Positions 44,246-53,514 of a stretch of DNA of 64,000 nt are shown piece after piece. The stretch is from Legionella parisiensis (GTDB taxonomy: Bacteria > Pseudomonadota > Gammaproteobacteria > Legionellales > Legionellaceae). The translations under genes and the position numbers were made by a program. The notes below the pieces were generated by a model that made no database searches, was not told the DNA's origin, and saw nothing but the letters and a program-made list of their open reading frames with translations. Position 1 is the first letter of the stretch, and the number at the start of each line of letters is the position of its first letter. The stretch lies in assembly GCF_001467945.1 (NCBI RefSeq), contig NZ_LNYQ01000013.1:1587404-1651403 (forward strand). Direction: 5' to 3'.

Positions 44246-45106
44246 ATGATATACGACCTCATCACGAATCATATTTGGTTTATGTATACCGCGATCGCCC
44301 TATTCTCGCTTGCTGTGGGCAGTTTGCTCAACGTTATTATTTACCGCTTGCCCATAATGTTGGAAAGAGAATGGAAGCAACAATACAATGATTTGCTTGG
44401 AATCAAGAAAGACGATCAACATCCAATTAACTTATTTTTTCCAAGATCTTTTTGCCCATCGTGTAAAACAACAGTTAAGGCCTGGCAAAATATTCCAATC
44501 TTAAGTTATTTGTTGTTACATGGGCGCTGTTACCAATGCAAAGCCCCTATTTCTATACGCTATCCTTTAATCGAATTAGCTACAATGCTACTTTCATTAT
44601 ATGCGGCTTGGCATTTCGGTTTCACAATACAATTGATTTTTGCCATTATTGCAATTTGGATTTTAATTTGCTTAATTTTCATTGACTTAGACCATCAAAT
44701 TTTACCTGACAGCCTAACTTTAAGTTTATTGTGGATAGGGCTTATTGCTAATACTGAATACTTGTTTACTCCCCTGCCCCAAGCAGTGCTTAGTGCTGCA
44801 GGGGCTTATATGGGGTTATGGATATTTATTAAAATATTTTATTTGTTCACTGGAAAAATTGGTATGGGCAATGGCGATTTTAAATTGTTTGCTGCATTTG
44901 GCGCTTGGTTTGGCTGGATATTTTTACCGTTAATTCTACTTCTTTCTTCAATTAGTGGTACAATTATTGGCCTATTGTATTTACGTTTACAAAATAAATC
45001 CAAAGATACCACGATTCCCTTCGGTCCATTTTTATGCATAAGCGGGCTAATTTCTTTATTTTGGGGACATAGTATAGTGAATTGGTACTTACATTTTTGG
45101 ATATAA
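44246..45106 (+). CDS. pilD: Prepilin peptidase / N-methyltransferase PilD
   Basis: A 286-residue inner membrane enzyme with seven to eight hydrophobic segments. The cytoplasmic zinc loop has CPSCKTTV and CYQCKAPIS. The two aspartic protease sites are in FIDLDHQILPD (first Asp) and GMGNGDFKLFAAFGAW (second, G-x-G-D motif). GSLLNVIIYRLPIM is the N-terminal methylase-domain motif. It cleaves and methylates type IV prepilins and type II pseudopilins. AGCAGGAT lies before the ATG. It closes the pilBCD cluster; the HAD gene follows 21 bp later. Confidence 0.96.
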   Translation: MIYDLITNHIWFMYTAIALFSLAVGSLLNVIIYRLPIMLEREWKQQYNDLLGIKKDDQHPINLFFPRSFCPSCKTTVKAWQNIPILSYLLLHGRCYQCKAPISIRYPLIELATMLLSLYAAWHFGFTIQLIFAIIAIWILICLIFIDLDHQILPDSLTLSLLWIGLIANTEYLFTPLPQAVLSAAGAYMGLWIFIKIFYLFTGKIGMGNGDFKLFAAFGAWFGWIFLPLILLLSSISGTIIGLLYLRLQNKSKDTTIPFGPFLCISGLISLFWGHSIVNWYLHFWI

Positions 45107-45127
45107 AATGAACAACAGGATTCATGA

Positions 45128-45895
45128 ATGCCCTATCAAGTTATTTTATTTGATCTAGATGATACACTAATCGATTTTGCTTATTCTCAAAGAATGGGTT
45201 TAAAGAATATTTATGAAAAATTCTACCCCGCAATGGAATATCCTGTTTTTGAGCAGATTTATAAGGAAATTAACACCCTTTTATGGAATCAGGTTGGAGC
45301 CAAAGAAAACGCACTAATGCCAAGTGACGTGAGATTGCTACGATTTGTGCAATTAAATACAAAGCTTTCTTGCACTGTATCTGCGGAAGAAGTCGCAAAT
45401 GAGTATGATAGGAATCTTTGCATCCATACTCATTGGATACCTAAAGTCAAAACTGCTATTGAGTTTTTACACCAAAAAGGACATATTTTAGGTATTATCA
45501 CAAATGGTTTTGTCGAAGTTCAGGAGAAAAAACAGAAGCGGCTGCAATTAAATGATTGGTTTGATTGTTATATTGTTTCTGATGATGTTGGCGTAGCTAA
45601 ACCAAATATAGAAATTTTTAATATCGCTGTGCAAGAAATTACGAACAGGCGCAAACATTCTATTGAGAAGCATTCGATGTTAATGGTAGGTGATTCCATT
45701 ATTAGTGACGGTTATGGAGCAAGAGATTTTGGAATCGATTACTGCTTTGTTAATCCCCAAGCGTTAAATAATACATCCTCAGAAATCCCTGTTAAATATA
45801 CCATTAGCTCTGTTGCCCATTTACCTGCTTGCATGGGATATGAAACTGAATTCATCAATTTTTTAAATTCATACGAGTTTGACGAAGTAAATTAA
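45128..45895 (+). CDS. HAD-superfamily hydrolase, YjjG-like
   Basis: A 255-residue HAD phosphatase. Motif I is FDLDDTLIDF, with the nucleophilic Asp; motif II is IITNGFVEVQ; motif III has the Lys in GVAKPNIEIF; motif IV is MVGDSIISDGYGA. A helical cap follows motif I, as in the YjjG/Had-like pyrimidine nucleotidase group. ATG 45128 has CAGGA 8 bp upstream. It lies 21 bp after pilD in the same direction and is probably cotranscribed, but no role in pili is implied. Natural substrate unknown. Confidence 0.88.
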   Translation: MPYQVILFDLDDTLIDFAYSQRMGLKNIYEKFYPAMEYPVFEQIYKEINTLLWNQVGAKENALMPSDVRLLRFVQLNTKLSCTVSAEEVANEYDRNLCIHTHWIPKVKTAIEFLHQKGHILGIITNGFVEVQEKKQKRLQLNDWFDCYIVSDDVGVAKPNIEIFNIAVQEITNRRKHSIEKHSMLMVGDSIISDGYGARDFGIDYCFVNPQALNNTSSEIPVKYTISSVAHLPACMGYETEFINFLNSYEFDEVN

Positions 45896-45968
45896 GTATA
45901 TAGAGTAAAAAATCAGAGTTAAAATATGGAACAACTGATATAGAAAAAATAAAAAAGGAAACGCCAGG

Positions 45969-46061
45969 ATGCGAGTATGTTTTGCATCTGTACACTATTA
46001 CAATACTGAAACTGAAATTGAAATTTTTTGCTCAGAGCTTCACAAATTCTTAAGTTCATAG
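45969..46061 (+). pseudogene. Class V aminotransferase C-terminal scrap
   Basis: A 30-codon frame reads RVCFASVHYYNTETEIEIF, then CSELHKFL and a stop. This resembles the extreme C-terminus of cysteine-desulfurase-like class V aminotransferases (R-x-S/G-F-x-x-Y-N-T-x-x-E-I-D-x-x). The rest of that gene is missing. It may be chance in a short stretch, so confidence is low. Confidence 0.3.
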
Positions 46062-46187
46062 CGAAAATACTTTAAGCCCACATTTAAACTTTAAAAAATT
46101 GGTAAATAATAATTTCAGGATTTACAATCTAAATATAATCGAAAGAAAATAATAGTTATTTTGTTCAGCCTGAGTTAAAGGATTAAT

Positions 46188-47402
46188 ATGGATATTAGTT
46201 TAATAGTATTTGCTGCGCCTATATTCTTGATTTTAATAGGTATTGAGTGGACTTTCGCCTATTATAAAAAATCAAATGTATATCAATTCAATGATTCTAT
46301 AAATAATTTCACGACCGGTATATTTGAGGAAATTGCCACTTTGCCGGTAAGAGGGCTCGTAATATTCGGTTATTATTATTTATACGAACACTTCGCTTTT
46401 TTTTCTATTGACCCGCATTCGATTAGTTCATGGTTTATACTGTGGCTTAGTGCTGATTTTTGTTACTACTGGTATCATCGAGCAAGCCACCGGTGTACTT
46501 TTTTTTGGATAGGTCATTCTGTTCATCACCAAAGCGAATGTTTTAATCTATCGGTCGCGTTAAGACAGGGATATTGGCAAACACTAACGTCCTGGATTTT
46601 TTATCTCCCTCTAGCCTTAATTGGTTTTCCAACTTGGATGTTTGTCATCGTTTCTTCGTTAAATACTATTTATCAGTTTTGGATCCATACTGAATCGATT
46701 AAGCGCATGGGGTGGTTTGAAAAAATATTTAACACGCCGTCTCATCATAGAGTACATCATGGGAAAAACCCGCAATATATAGATAAAAACTATGCAGGAA
46801 GTTTAATTATTTGGGATAAGCTCTTTGGAACCTTCGAACCAGAAAACTCTCCTGTAGAATACGGAGTAACCGAGCCTTTAGATTCATGGAATCCCTTTTA
46901 TGCCAACATTAAAGTGATTAAAGATGTAGTGTATTACGGGAAAAATCTAAAAAACAAACTAGACATGATTAAAGCTTTTTTTATGCCCCCAGAATGGATA
47001 ATTTATCATTTACAAAACCAAAATCAAAACATCCCAAAAAGAAATGTTAACTCTAAAAATCGCACCTCTCCAAAATTGTATATGCTATTAAACTTAGGAC
47101 TTGCAATCATCTCATATGCTTATCTTTCGCTTACATTCACATCGAATACACTAATTTCTTGGTTTTTAGGTTTATTTATCCTGTTTACCCTTTACATACT
47201 TGGCTCAGTCGCCAATGGCAAACAGAAAATCTTAATTCCTGAATTAATACGCTCCATTTCAGCATTATCAATTCTAATTCTATTGGGAGTTAATTTGTTT
47301 TTTTCTTTGGGCTTAACACTATTATTTTTACTGGTTAATCTTTACTTGTTTCACTATAAAATCTTCAAAAATCAACCACATATATCTTCTATATCGGCAT
47401 AA
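46188..47402 (+). CDS. Sterol desaturase / fatty acid hydroxylase family membrane protein
   Basis: A 404-residue membrane protein. The eight-His di-iron pattern is present: YHRASHR, GHSVHHQSE and, after two membrane segments, SHHRVHHGKN. This is the signature of the fatty acid hydroxylase superfamily, closest in style to alkylglycerol monooxygenase-like members. Several membrane helices surround the motifs, and an additional C-terminal hydrophobic region (residues about 300-395) adds four segments. It should hydroxylate or desaturate a lipid in the inner membrane using O2. It is a single gene after a 290-bp gap. Confidence 0.9.
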   Translation: MDISLIVFAAPIFLILIGIEWTFAYYKKSNVYQFNDSINNFTTGIFEEIATLPVRGLVIFGYYYLYEHFAFFSIDPHSISSWFILWLSADFCYYWYHRASHRCTFFWIGHSVHHQSECFNLSVALRQGYWQTLTSWIFYLPLALIGFPTWMFVIVSSLNTIYQFWIHTESIKRMGWFEKIFNTPSHHRVHHGKNPQYIDKNYAGSLIIWDKLFGTFEPENSPVEYGVTEPLDSWNPFYANIKVIKDVVYYGKNLKNKLDMIKAFFMPPEWIIYHLQNQNQNIPKRNVNSKNRTSPKLYMLLNLGLAIISYAYLSLTFTSNTLISWFLGLFILFTLYILGSVANGKQKILIPELIRSISALSILILLGVNLFFSLGLTLLFLLVNLYLFHYKIFKNQPHISSISA

Positions 47403-47604
47403 AAAAAAGACTAATTCGATTGAATCAACTCGGGTTCTGGTTTTATATACTATACTAAAAACAAATAATAAAATTTATTTAACTTTTCGTTTTCCCTGCG
47501 GTCAATTCGTAGTTCGACGTAGTGAATATGGAGTGCTTTTCTTTTTAGTAAAGTACTTTGTTTATGAAGCAAAACTAGTACAACTATTATTTTGGGAGAC
47601 CTTT

Positions 47605-48054
47605 ATGAGAGTTGGCGAATACTGTAACCGAAATGTAGTTGTTATCAATGGAAATGAATCAGTAAAAAATGCTGCAGAACTCATGCGCTCGTATCATGTT
47701 GGTGACTTGATTTTACTTGAGGAACAAGAGAATAAAAAAGTGCCTATAGGCATTGTTACCGATCGTGATTTGGTTATTGAAGTCATGGCAGCTGGAGTTA
47801 AGCCTGACTCTTTGTTAGTCCGAGATATTCTCACAGAACCCTTTACTTGTATTTTTGAAAATGACAGCCTTTTTGACGCACTTGACATGATGCATTCAAA
47901 AAAAATCCGCCGTTTACCAGTTGTTGATAATGAGAACTCCCTCATAGGCATAATTACCCTAGATGATTTTATTGAAATTTTGGCTGAAACAATGGTCAAC
48001 GTAGTTGATGTGGTTAAGCTTCAACAAAAAAAAGAAGCAAGACAAAGAACATAG
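47605..48054 (+). CDS. Two-CBS-domain protein
   Basis: ATG 47605 is preferred to the upstream frame start at 47533 because GGGAGA lies before it and the protein then begins with MRVGEYCNRNVVVI, the normal start of this family; 149 residues. CBS1 (residues about 8-65) includes KNAAELMRSYHVGDLIL and GIVTDRDLVIEV. CBS2 (residues about 75-130) includes SLFDALDMMHSKKIRRLPVV and GIITLDDFIEIL. CBS pairs bind adenine nucleotides and act as energy or redox sensors. It lies 41 bp before the HPF gene and may be cotranscribed with it as a stress pair. Confidence 0.9.
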   Translation: MRVGEYCNRNVVVINGNESVKNAAELMRSYHVGDLILLEEQENKKVPIGIVTDRDLVIEVMAAGVKPDSLLVRDILTEPFTCIFENDSLFDALDMMHSKKIRRLPVVDNENSLIGIITLDDFIEILAETMVNVVDVVKLQQKKEARQRT

Positions 48055-48095
48055 CTTTAAAACGATATTGATGTATACGATATAAGGAGCAAACA

Positions 48096-48650
48096 ATGAA
48101 AAATTCAGCACATTTTCCTATACAAATAGTATTTAATAATCTAAGGCACTCTCAAGCTATAGAGGATAATGCACGCAAACATGCTGAAAAATTAGCGAAG
48201 TATTTTGATGGAATTATAAATTGTAATGTAAGTATTGAAACGCATAGACATCATAATAAAGGGAAAATTTATCATGTACGTATTGATCTTATGGTTCCCA
48301 ATGCAGAGTTGGTAGTCAATCGAGATCTTGCAGAAAATCATGCTCATGAAGACGTTTATGTTGCAATCAGAGATAAATTTCTTGCTATGACTCGACAACT
48401 TAAAAAATACGTTCATAAACAACGGGGGGAAGTAAAACATCACGAGCAACCTCCTGAGGGATTTATCCGCGAAATCGCCCCTATTGCTGACTATGGTTTT
48501 ATTGAAACAATTGATGGTAGAAGACTTCGGTTTACCAGTAAAAGTGTCATCGACTATGATTTTAATAAATTAGAGGTTGGAAAAAGAGTGTCTTTTGTTG
48601 AAGCAAAAAGTAATGATGGTCCAGCCGCCAGTACTGTGTATGTAGAATAA
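48096..48650 (+). CDS. Ribosome hibernation factor (HPF/RaiA-like) with cold-shock-like C-terminal domain
   Basis: The 184-residue protein has an N-terminal HPF/RaiA domain (residues 5-115: PIQIVFNNLRHSQAIEDNAR, then YHVRIDLMVPNAELVVNRD and EDVYVAIRDKFLAMTRQL). A short linker leads to a small beta-barrel (residues 125-184: FIREIAPIADYGFIETIDG, RRLRFTSKSVI and KRVSFVEAKSNDGPAAS) that reads like a cold-shock/S1-type fold (G-F-I, then F-x-S). The first domain binds the 30S decoding region and silences ribosomes; the second could bind RNA. AAGGAGCAA precedes the ATG. This is not the classic long HPF C-terminal dimerisation domain. Confidence 0.88.
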   Translation: MKNSAHFPIQIVFNNLRHSQAIEDNARKHAEKLAKYFDGIINCNVSIETHRHHNKGKIYHVRIDLMVPNAELVVNRDLAENHAHEDVYVAIRDKFLAMTRQLKKYVHKQRGEVKHHEQPPEGFIREIAPIADYGFIETIDGRRLRFTSKSVIDYDFNKLEVGKRVSFVEAKSNDGPAASTVYVE

Positions 48651-48658
48651 ATAATGTT

Positions 48659-48689
48659 TGATGAAAAAGACTCATTGTCTTTTTCATCA
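48659..48689. terminator. 13-bp hairpin between convergent genes
   Basis: TGATGAAAAAGAC (48659-48671) and GTCTTTTTCATCA (48677-48689) pair perfectly around TCATT, 9 bp after the HPF stop. The right arm supplies a T5 run within the stem; no separate T tail follows. It is probably a terminator for the HPF transcript. Confidence 0.55.
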
Positions 48690-48808
48690 GCATCAAATCT
48701 TATAGATTTATGGTTCATCCTATTTAAACTTTAGATAATATTTGATTTTTAAAGTTCCCTGTAGGGATAAACTTTAAGGTAGTAAATAATTAAAAAATAT
48801 ATATCCAA

Positions 48809-49672
48809 TTATTTAATGGCTTGTAATATAGCAGAAAAATAGTCTGGTTGTTCAGGTCTTGGATACCACCCTAAGGAGAGATTATTAGTGTATGATTTAT
48901 GTTCATTAATGACGAGTAATTCGCCTGAGTCAATATAGGGATCGGCAAATTCTTTAGATAGAACACCATAACCTAATTCACTAATAAATAATTGCGCAAT
49001 ACTTTCTGTATTATTGACAAAATGTCTCTCTGTTTGAACGAATTTTAATAAATCATATTTTTTCAAATAAGAAAAAGTCATTTGATCATCTTGTCCAAAG
49101 TCAATTATTTTTTCCTTGGAGATGATATCTGTAAGTCTACGATGTTTCCATTTCGCCGAACAGACTAACAAATAGTGCTCTGGCTGTAATGGTTTACTTA
49201 TCATTTCCTGCGTCACTTGCTCTGGCGACAATACTACTAAATCAAAGGTACCAGACTTGAGTTGATGACTGATATCCATACTGTCATCAATTAAAAATGA
49301 CAGATACAATTTAGGAAATGTTTTCATTATTTCCCTGCATTGAGGGATTATACGTGAGCGCATCACACTTGTTGGGCCTGCAATTTTGATTCGTAAATTC
49401 GATAAAGTTCCAGCACCTTGAATACTTGTTAATACCGAACAACCCATTTCTGCTACGCGCTGACAATAACGATGCAACTGCTCTCCTTCTGGAGTTAATT
49501 GCATACCACGACGGCTACGGATAAATAATGTAATCTTTAGTTTTTGTTCTAACTGACGTAATCGTTGGGTAACTGCTGTTTGCGTTAAAAAAAGTGATTC
49601 TGCGGCAGCATGCACTGTACCTTCGCGAACAATCGCTTCAAAAGCAATCAATTGAGGATCGAGCAATATCAA
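48809..49672 (-). CDS. LysR-family regulator, ArgP-like
   Basis: A 287-residue regulator. The N-terminal winged helix (residues 1-60) contains AAAESLFLTQTAVTQRLRQL and FIRSRRGMQLTPEG, close to ArgP/IciA-type LysR proteins. The substrate-binding domain follows (residues 88-287). It is divergent from an arginase-family gene with 99 bp between the starts, the normal arrangement for a LysR protein controlling its neighbour. The intergenic DNA at 49680-49715 has AT-rich dyads that could contain the T-N11-A site. The effector may be a basic amino acid or amine; that is inference. Confidence 0.88.
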   Translation of the reverse strand: MILLDPQLIAFEAIVREGTVHAAAESLFLTQTAVTQRLRQLEQKLKITLFIRSRRGMQLTPEGEQLHRYCQRVAEMGCSVLTSIQGAGTLSNLRIKIAGPTSVMRSRIIPQCREIMKTFPKLYLSFLIDDSMDISHQLKSGTFDLVVLSPEQVTQEMISKPLQPEHYLLVCSAKWKHRRLTDIISKEKIIDFGQDDQMTFSYLKKYDLLKFVQTERHFVNNTESIAQLFISELGYGVLSKEFADPYIDSGELLVINEHKSYTNNLSLGWYPRPEQPDYFSAILQAIK

Positions 49673-49771
49673 AATAATTTATCAATTTATTAAAATAATG
49701 AATTATACATATCAAAAATCTCAAATTACAATACCCCCTTTATTTAAAATCTTAACCTCGGGAGGTACAAA

Positions 49772-50650
49772 ATGGCCCAGTTGAATTATGCTACTTGCTT
49801 GGATTATGAAAAAGCCAAAGCGGTAATTTTTGGGGTAAATACACAATGTGCAGGCACAGCACCAACTTTTTCTTGTAAGTCAAAACAAACTGAGTTTTCA
49901 GCAGATTTTATTCGTACAATTGATAATAGGTTGTATTCACTTCCAGAAAACTTCAAATCTGGGGATGCGCTTTGGGATGCAGGAAATTTGGAAATAACAG
50001 ATCATACTTTAGCAAATGAAATCGAAATCGTATCAACATGTTTTTATGAATTAATCAGAAATAACAAGAAGCCTATCTGTTTAGGTGGCGATCATATTAT
50101 TAAATATGCTGCGATGAAAGCCTTAGATCAAGTGATACCAAAGGAATATGGAGTAATCTATCTCGATGCGCATCCTGATTGTGAAGCTCAAGATACGCTT
50201 TCATATAGCTCTATATTACATCATGGTTTTCTGCTGCCATCATTAACTCCTCGTCAAATTATGTTAATGGGTATCCGTCAATTTACTGAAAGTGAAGCTT
50301 CAGCATTATCTCACTACCATCCTGACATAGGAGTTATTATGGGAAGCGAATTTTACAATACCCAAATGGAAGTTTTATCACAAAAAATTATCACTCAATT
50401 TAGCGGACTAAAATACCTCTATTTGTCTATTGATCTCGATGGATTAAATCCTGCATGCGCGCCAGCTGTAGAGAGTCCTTACCCAGGAGGGCCTGACATA
50501 AATCAGATCCTTTATTTACTCCATATTTTGCACCAGCACTTCACTTTTATTGGAATGGATATAAGCGAACTCATTCCGGAGCTCGATCATACCCATAGCA
50601 CTGCATTGTCAGCAGCACGAATTTTAAAAGAATTCTATAGTGTTGCTTAA
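49772..50650 (+). CDS. Arginase/agmatinase-family ureohydrolase
   Basis: A 292-residue binuclear manganese hydrolase. Metal ligands are seen in LGGDHIIK (His), IYLDAHPDCEA (Asp, His, Asp) and YLSIDLDGLNPACAPAVE (two Asp); ESPYPGG follows as in the family. The D-P of the usual D-x-D-x-x-D-P signature is N-P here, outside the metal ligands. The family splits arginine, agmatine, formiminoglutamate or related guanidino compounds. TCGGGAGG precedes ATG 49772. The divergent ArgP-like regulator suggests control by substrate. The exact substrate is undetermined; agmatinase-like is my best guess. Confidence 0.9.
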   Translation: MAQLNYATCLDYEKAKAVIFGVNTQCAGTAPTFSCKSKQTEFSADFIRTIDNRLYSLPENFKSGDALWDAGNLEITDHTLANEIEIVSTCFYELIRNNKKPICLGGDHIIKYAAMKALDQVIPKEYGVIYLDAHPDCEAQDTLSYSSILHHGFLLPSLTPRQIMLMGIRQFTESEASALSHYHPDIGVIMGSEFYNTQMEVLSQKIITQFSGLKYLYLSIDLDGLNPACAPAVESPYPGGPDINQILYLLHILHQHFTFIGMDISELIPELDHTHSTALSAARILKEFYSVA

Positions 50651-50651
50651 G

Positions 50652-51392
50652 TTAAAGGACACCACCATCTACTACAATCACTTTTCCGGTAATATAAGCT
50701 GCCTTATCTGAAGCCAAAAAAACGATAGTGTGTGCGATTTCTTCAGGAAGACCCGCACGCTTTAAAGGAACTGACTCCAGAAAAGCAGCTTTGTTTTCTT
50801 CTGTACCTGTGAAGCGATCGAGCATATCTGTATTGATCGGACCGGGGGCAACCGCATTAACACGGACATTAGCAACTGATGCTTCAAGCGCCGCAACTTT
50901 TGTAAATCCTTCAACCGCATGCTTCGAAGCACAATAAATAGACGCCCCTGGGACTCCTTTTTGACCGGCAATTGATGAAAGATTAATGATACATCCGGAG
51001 CCTTGCGGCATCATCGCCTTTAGCTCATGCTTTATGCATAAAAAAACGCCAAATACATTTGTATCAAAAATGGAGTGATAATTTTCTATAGTCTGATCTA
51101 TAAATGGCCCAGCTATACCTTCGGTTCCAGCATTATTAACCGCCACATCCAAACGACCAAAACGCTTTACGGTTCTCTCTATAAGCTCTTTCACCTCATT
51201 ATCATAGCGCACATCAGTTCGAATAAACATCACATCCACACCAAGAGCGCTGAGGTCTTTTGCTAACGCCTCTCCTAACTCTTGCTTACGCCCAGAAATT
51301 ACTATATTTGCACCTTCCTGGGCAAATGCAAAAGCGGTTGCTTTGCCAATTCCAGCGAGAGCCCCTGTAATAAGAACGGTTTTCTTTTCCAT
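50652..51392 (-). CDS. Short-chain dehydrogenase/reductase
   Basis: ATG 51392, with AAAGGAAT upstream, gives 246 residues; the frame is open further to 51431 but begins normally here with MEKKTVLITGALAGIGKATA. That stretch is the nucleotide-binding TGxxxGIG. NNAGTEG is the NNAG motif, INLSSIAGQKG has the catalytic Ser, and YCASKHA is Y-x-x-x-K, so the tetrad is complete. The end TGKVIVVDGGVL is classic. An Arg in ISGRKQE after the second strand suggests NADPH. The stop is next to the convergent arginase stop. The substrate is unknown. Confidence 0.93.
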   Translation of the reverse strand: MEKKTVLITGALAGIGKATAFAFAQEGANIVISGRKQELGEALAKDLSALGVDVMFIRTDVRYDNEVKELIERTVKRFGRLDVAVNNAGTEGIAGPFIDQTIENYHSIFDTNVFGVFLCIKHELKAMMPQGSGCIINLSSIAGQKGVPGASIYCASKHAVEGFTKVAALEASVANVRVNAVAPGPINTDMLDRFTGTEENKAAFLESVPLKRAGLPEEIAHTIVFLASDKAAYITGKVIVVDGGVL

Positions 51393-51552
51393 CTTTAATT
51401 CCTTTATTTTATATCCCTGCTTTAACCACATTCAGTATAGTACAAATGAGTCATAAATATTATTTTTACTTTTTTTATCTGCATGACTCGTTTCTCACAG
51501 GCTCATAATGGTAAAATATTTGCGCTTTTACACTAAATTTTAGATTCAATTT

Positions 51553-52467
51553 ATGAAAAAAGAAATTGCAGCTGTCTATGTCATCAAACCGGAATTTCTT
51601 CCACTTCTTTCTGAAGAATTGGACAATGTTTCCTATGCTACAGAAGATTTAATCTTTTCTTCTCATAAAAAACGGGATGTCTGTTTTGCCCAAGATATTT
51701 GGTTGAAACCGCAAAAAGTAACATTTCAATCTATCTCTGAAGCGGTGAGAATTTTACGCCAAGCAGGGAAATTCTGGTACTTACACCCTATTTCTCATAT
51801 AAGACGCTCACGATTAATCGAAGAACAATTACGTAAACTTCCTCCCCTCCTACGTCATTTCCCCATTGAGTCTGAAATTCCATCAATTGGTGCTTTCAGT
51901 CTGTTAGATAATAATACATTGATTTATAGCGCAAAACGCCAAAAAAAATGGCCTCAAGGAAAATGCGATTTTATTGAAGATAAAATAAATCCCCCCAATA
52001 GAGCCTACTTAAAACTTTGGGAAGCACTCACTCTTTTAGGGGAATATCCCAAACCAGGTGATAAAGCTCTCGATTTAGGTGCTTCACCCGGAGGATGGAC
52101 GTATGTCTTGCACTCTTTAGGCGCGTCAGTAACTGCAGTAGATAAAGCGTTATTAGATCCTAAAATTGCACAACTACCGCGCGTTACCACCTTACAACAA
52201 AGTGCTTTTGCTCTAGAGCCGGCTCAATTGGCACAAAATTATGATTGGGTTTTATCTGATGTAGCATGCTATCCTGATCGTGCTTATGCACTCATTATGA
52301 AATGGATAGAATCTGAGAAAGCAAAGCAAATGATTTTTACTATAAAATTACAAGGTAAAATTGAGTTGTCTACACTAAAACAATTTCAAAAAATACCTAA
52401 CTCTTTCCTTACTAACATGTTTTATAACAAGCATGAAGTAACATTTTTTTATCCTTTCATGAAGTAA
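51553..52467 (+). CDS. rlmM: 23S rRNA 2'-O-ribose methyltransferase RlmM-like
   Basis: A 304-residue FtsJ/RrmJ-fold protein. The N-terminal THUMP-like region (residues 1-150) contains WYLHPISHIRRSRLIEEQL. Motif I of the Rossmann methyltransferase is ALDLGASPGGWTYVLHSLGA with AVDKALLDP, and YDWVLSDVACYPDRA holds the catalytic Asp; FTIKLQGK carries the catalytic Lys. This matches RlmM, which methylates C2498 of 23S rRNA in E. coli, though it is shorter than the about 360 residues usual there. It is a single gene. Confidence 0.85.
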   Translation: MKKEIAAVYVIKPEFLPLLSEELDNVSYATEDLIFSSHKKRDVCFAQDIWLKPQKVTFQSISEAVRILRQAGKFWYLHPISHIRRSRLIEEQLRKLPPLLRHFPIESEIPSIGAFSLLDNNTLIYSAKRQKKWPQGKCDFIEDKINPPNRAYLKLWEALTLLGEYPKPGDKALDLGASPGGWTYVLHSLGASVTAVDKALLDPKIAQLPRVTTLQQSAFALEPAQLAQNYDWVLSDVACYPDRAYALIMKWIESEKAKQMIFTIKLQGKIELSTLKQFQKIPNSFLTNMFYNKHEVTFFYPFMK

Positions 52468-53009
52468 AGCTGGGGCAGAGATCCTTTTCTTGACTGGTTT
52501 TGTTATCCCGCACCAGAATAATTAGTTATTTATATACAAAATTTTGACTCTTGACCTTATAAAGCCCTAACAACTTCATCAAGATCTGTGCCTGGATCAA
52601 GATAGAGGAAATGAGGATGGTTATATACCTTGATCGTATTTAAAAAGGAAATAACATAATCCTCTTCGCCTATTATAAGTTTTCAATACCTACTTTAGTG
52701 TAGGGTACTGTTCTGTAACATTGTGAAGACATTGATGGAACAAATAAATTTTTTTCACTCTCAGACCACTCATCATCTCAATAACTACGGTTTCCGGAAT
52801 TAATTTTGTTTTTTACGACAAGATATAATAAAAATGAGAATCATTTGTGTGCGACACCAGCACCAATTTACCAGTCCTGGAACTCTGACTTTAATACATC
52901 CAGTTTGAAGAAATAAATTGTCCTAAAAAATACTGAACAATCGTAATTACTCCATTAATTTTAAAGACAAAAATGATCTATCACGATTAAAAAATACACA
53001 CAATAAACT
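52468..53009. other. Decayed intergenic region with a gene scrap
   Basis: About 540 bp. On the minus strand, 52683 to 52557 reads a good C-terminal end (GEEDYVISFLNTIKVYNHPH, then FLYLDPGTDLDEVVRAL and stop) that is closed upstream by stops. The source protein is not recognised. The rest has no gene-like frame. Confidence 0.4.
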
Positions 53010-53483
53010 TTACTGTGAAGACATATTGACACCAATATAAATAGCACACTGTTCTTGCCCCATATATACTTCAAAATCTGTCTCATACGCTCTGGAAATA
53101 TTGGATTGTGTATCAAAAAAACTCCAAACTGCCTGCCAGGTTTTAATAATTGTTTCTGGCATTGGACCAGTATTTTTAAAAATAAGATAATTCCCTTTTT
53201 TTATACTGACACTAGAACCATAACTTATTGTTTTCGAATCATTAATCTCTATCCCGGCAGTAACTGTATAAAACCCCTTATCATCTGATTCATAATCAGA
53301 ATAAACCCCATAAATCAGTGAATTAGGTTTTTGAGCAGCTATTTGTGACTGATGGAATCTGTCCCAAAGCGCAGGTAATTTTGCTGTTTGAGGATTAAAT
53401 TCATTGATATTTTTGGTCCTCTCTCTCAGTCCCACAACGTTAAATGCTTCGACTTTAATAAGTTCCGGTGTAATTTGTCTCAT
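53010..53483 (-). CDS. GyrI-like / AraC-type effector-binding domain protein
   Basis: A 157-residue stand-alone domain. It starts PELIKVEAFNVVGLRERT, the normal beta-hairpin beginning of the GyrI-like small-molecule-binding (SOUL-like) fold. LPALWDRFHQSQI, NSLIYGVYSDYESDDKGFYT and YLIFKNTGPMPETIIKTW are the further family features, and the last strand contains FEVYMG. Such proteins bind drugs or ligands, inhibit gyrase or act as the sensor part of AraC/MerR regulators; no DNA-binding domain is present here. No signal peptide. Confidence 0.85.
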   Translation of the reverse strand: MRQITPELIKVEAFNVVGLRERTKNINEFNPQTAKLPALWDRFHQSQIAAQKPNSLIYGVYSDYESDDKGFYTVTAGIEINDSKTISYGSSVSIKKGNYLIFKNTGPMPETIIKTWQAVWSFFDTQSNISRAYETDFEVYMGQEQCAIYIGVNMSSQ

Positions 53484-53514
53484 AAATGTACTCGCTTTTT
53501 TATTGTTATAAACC

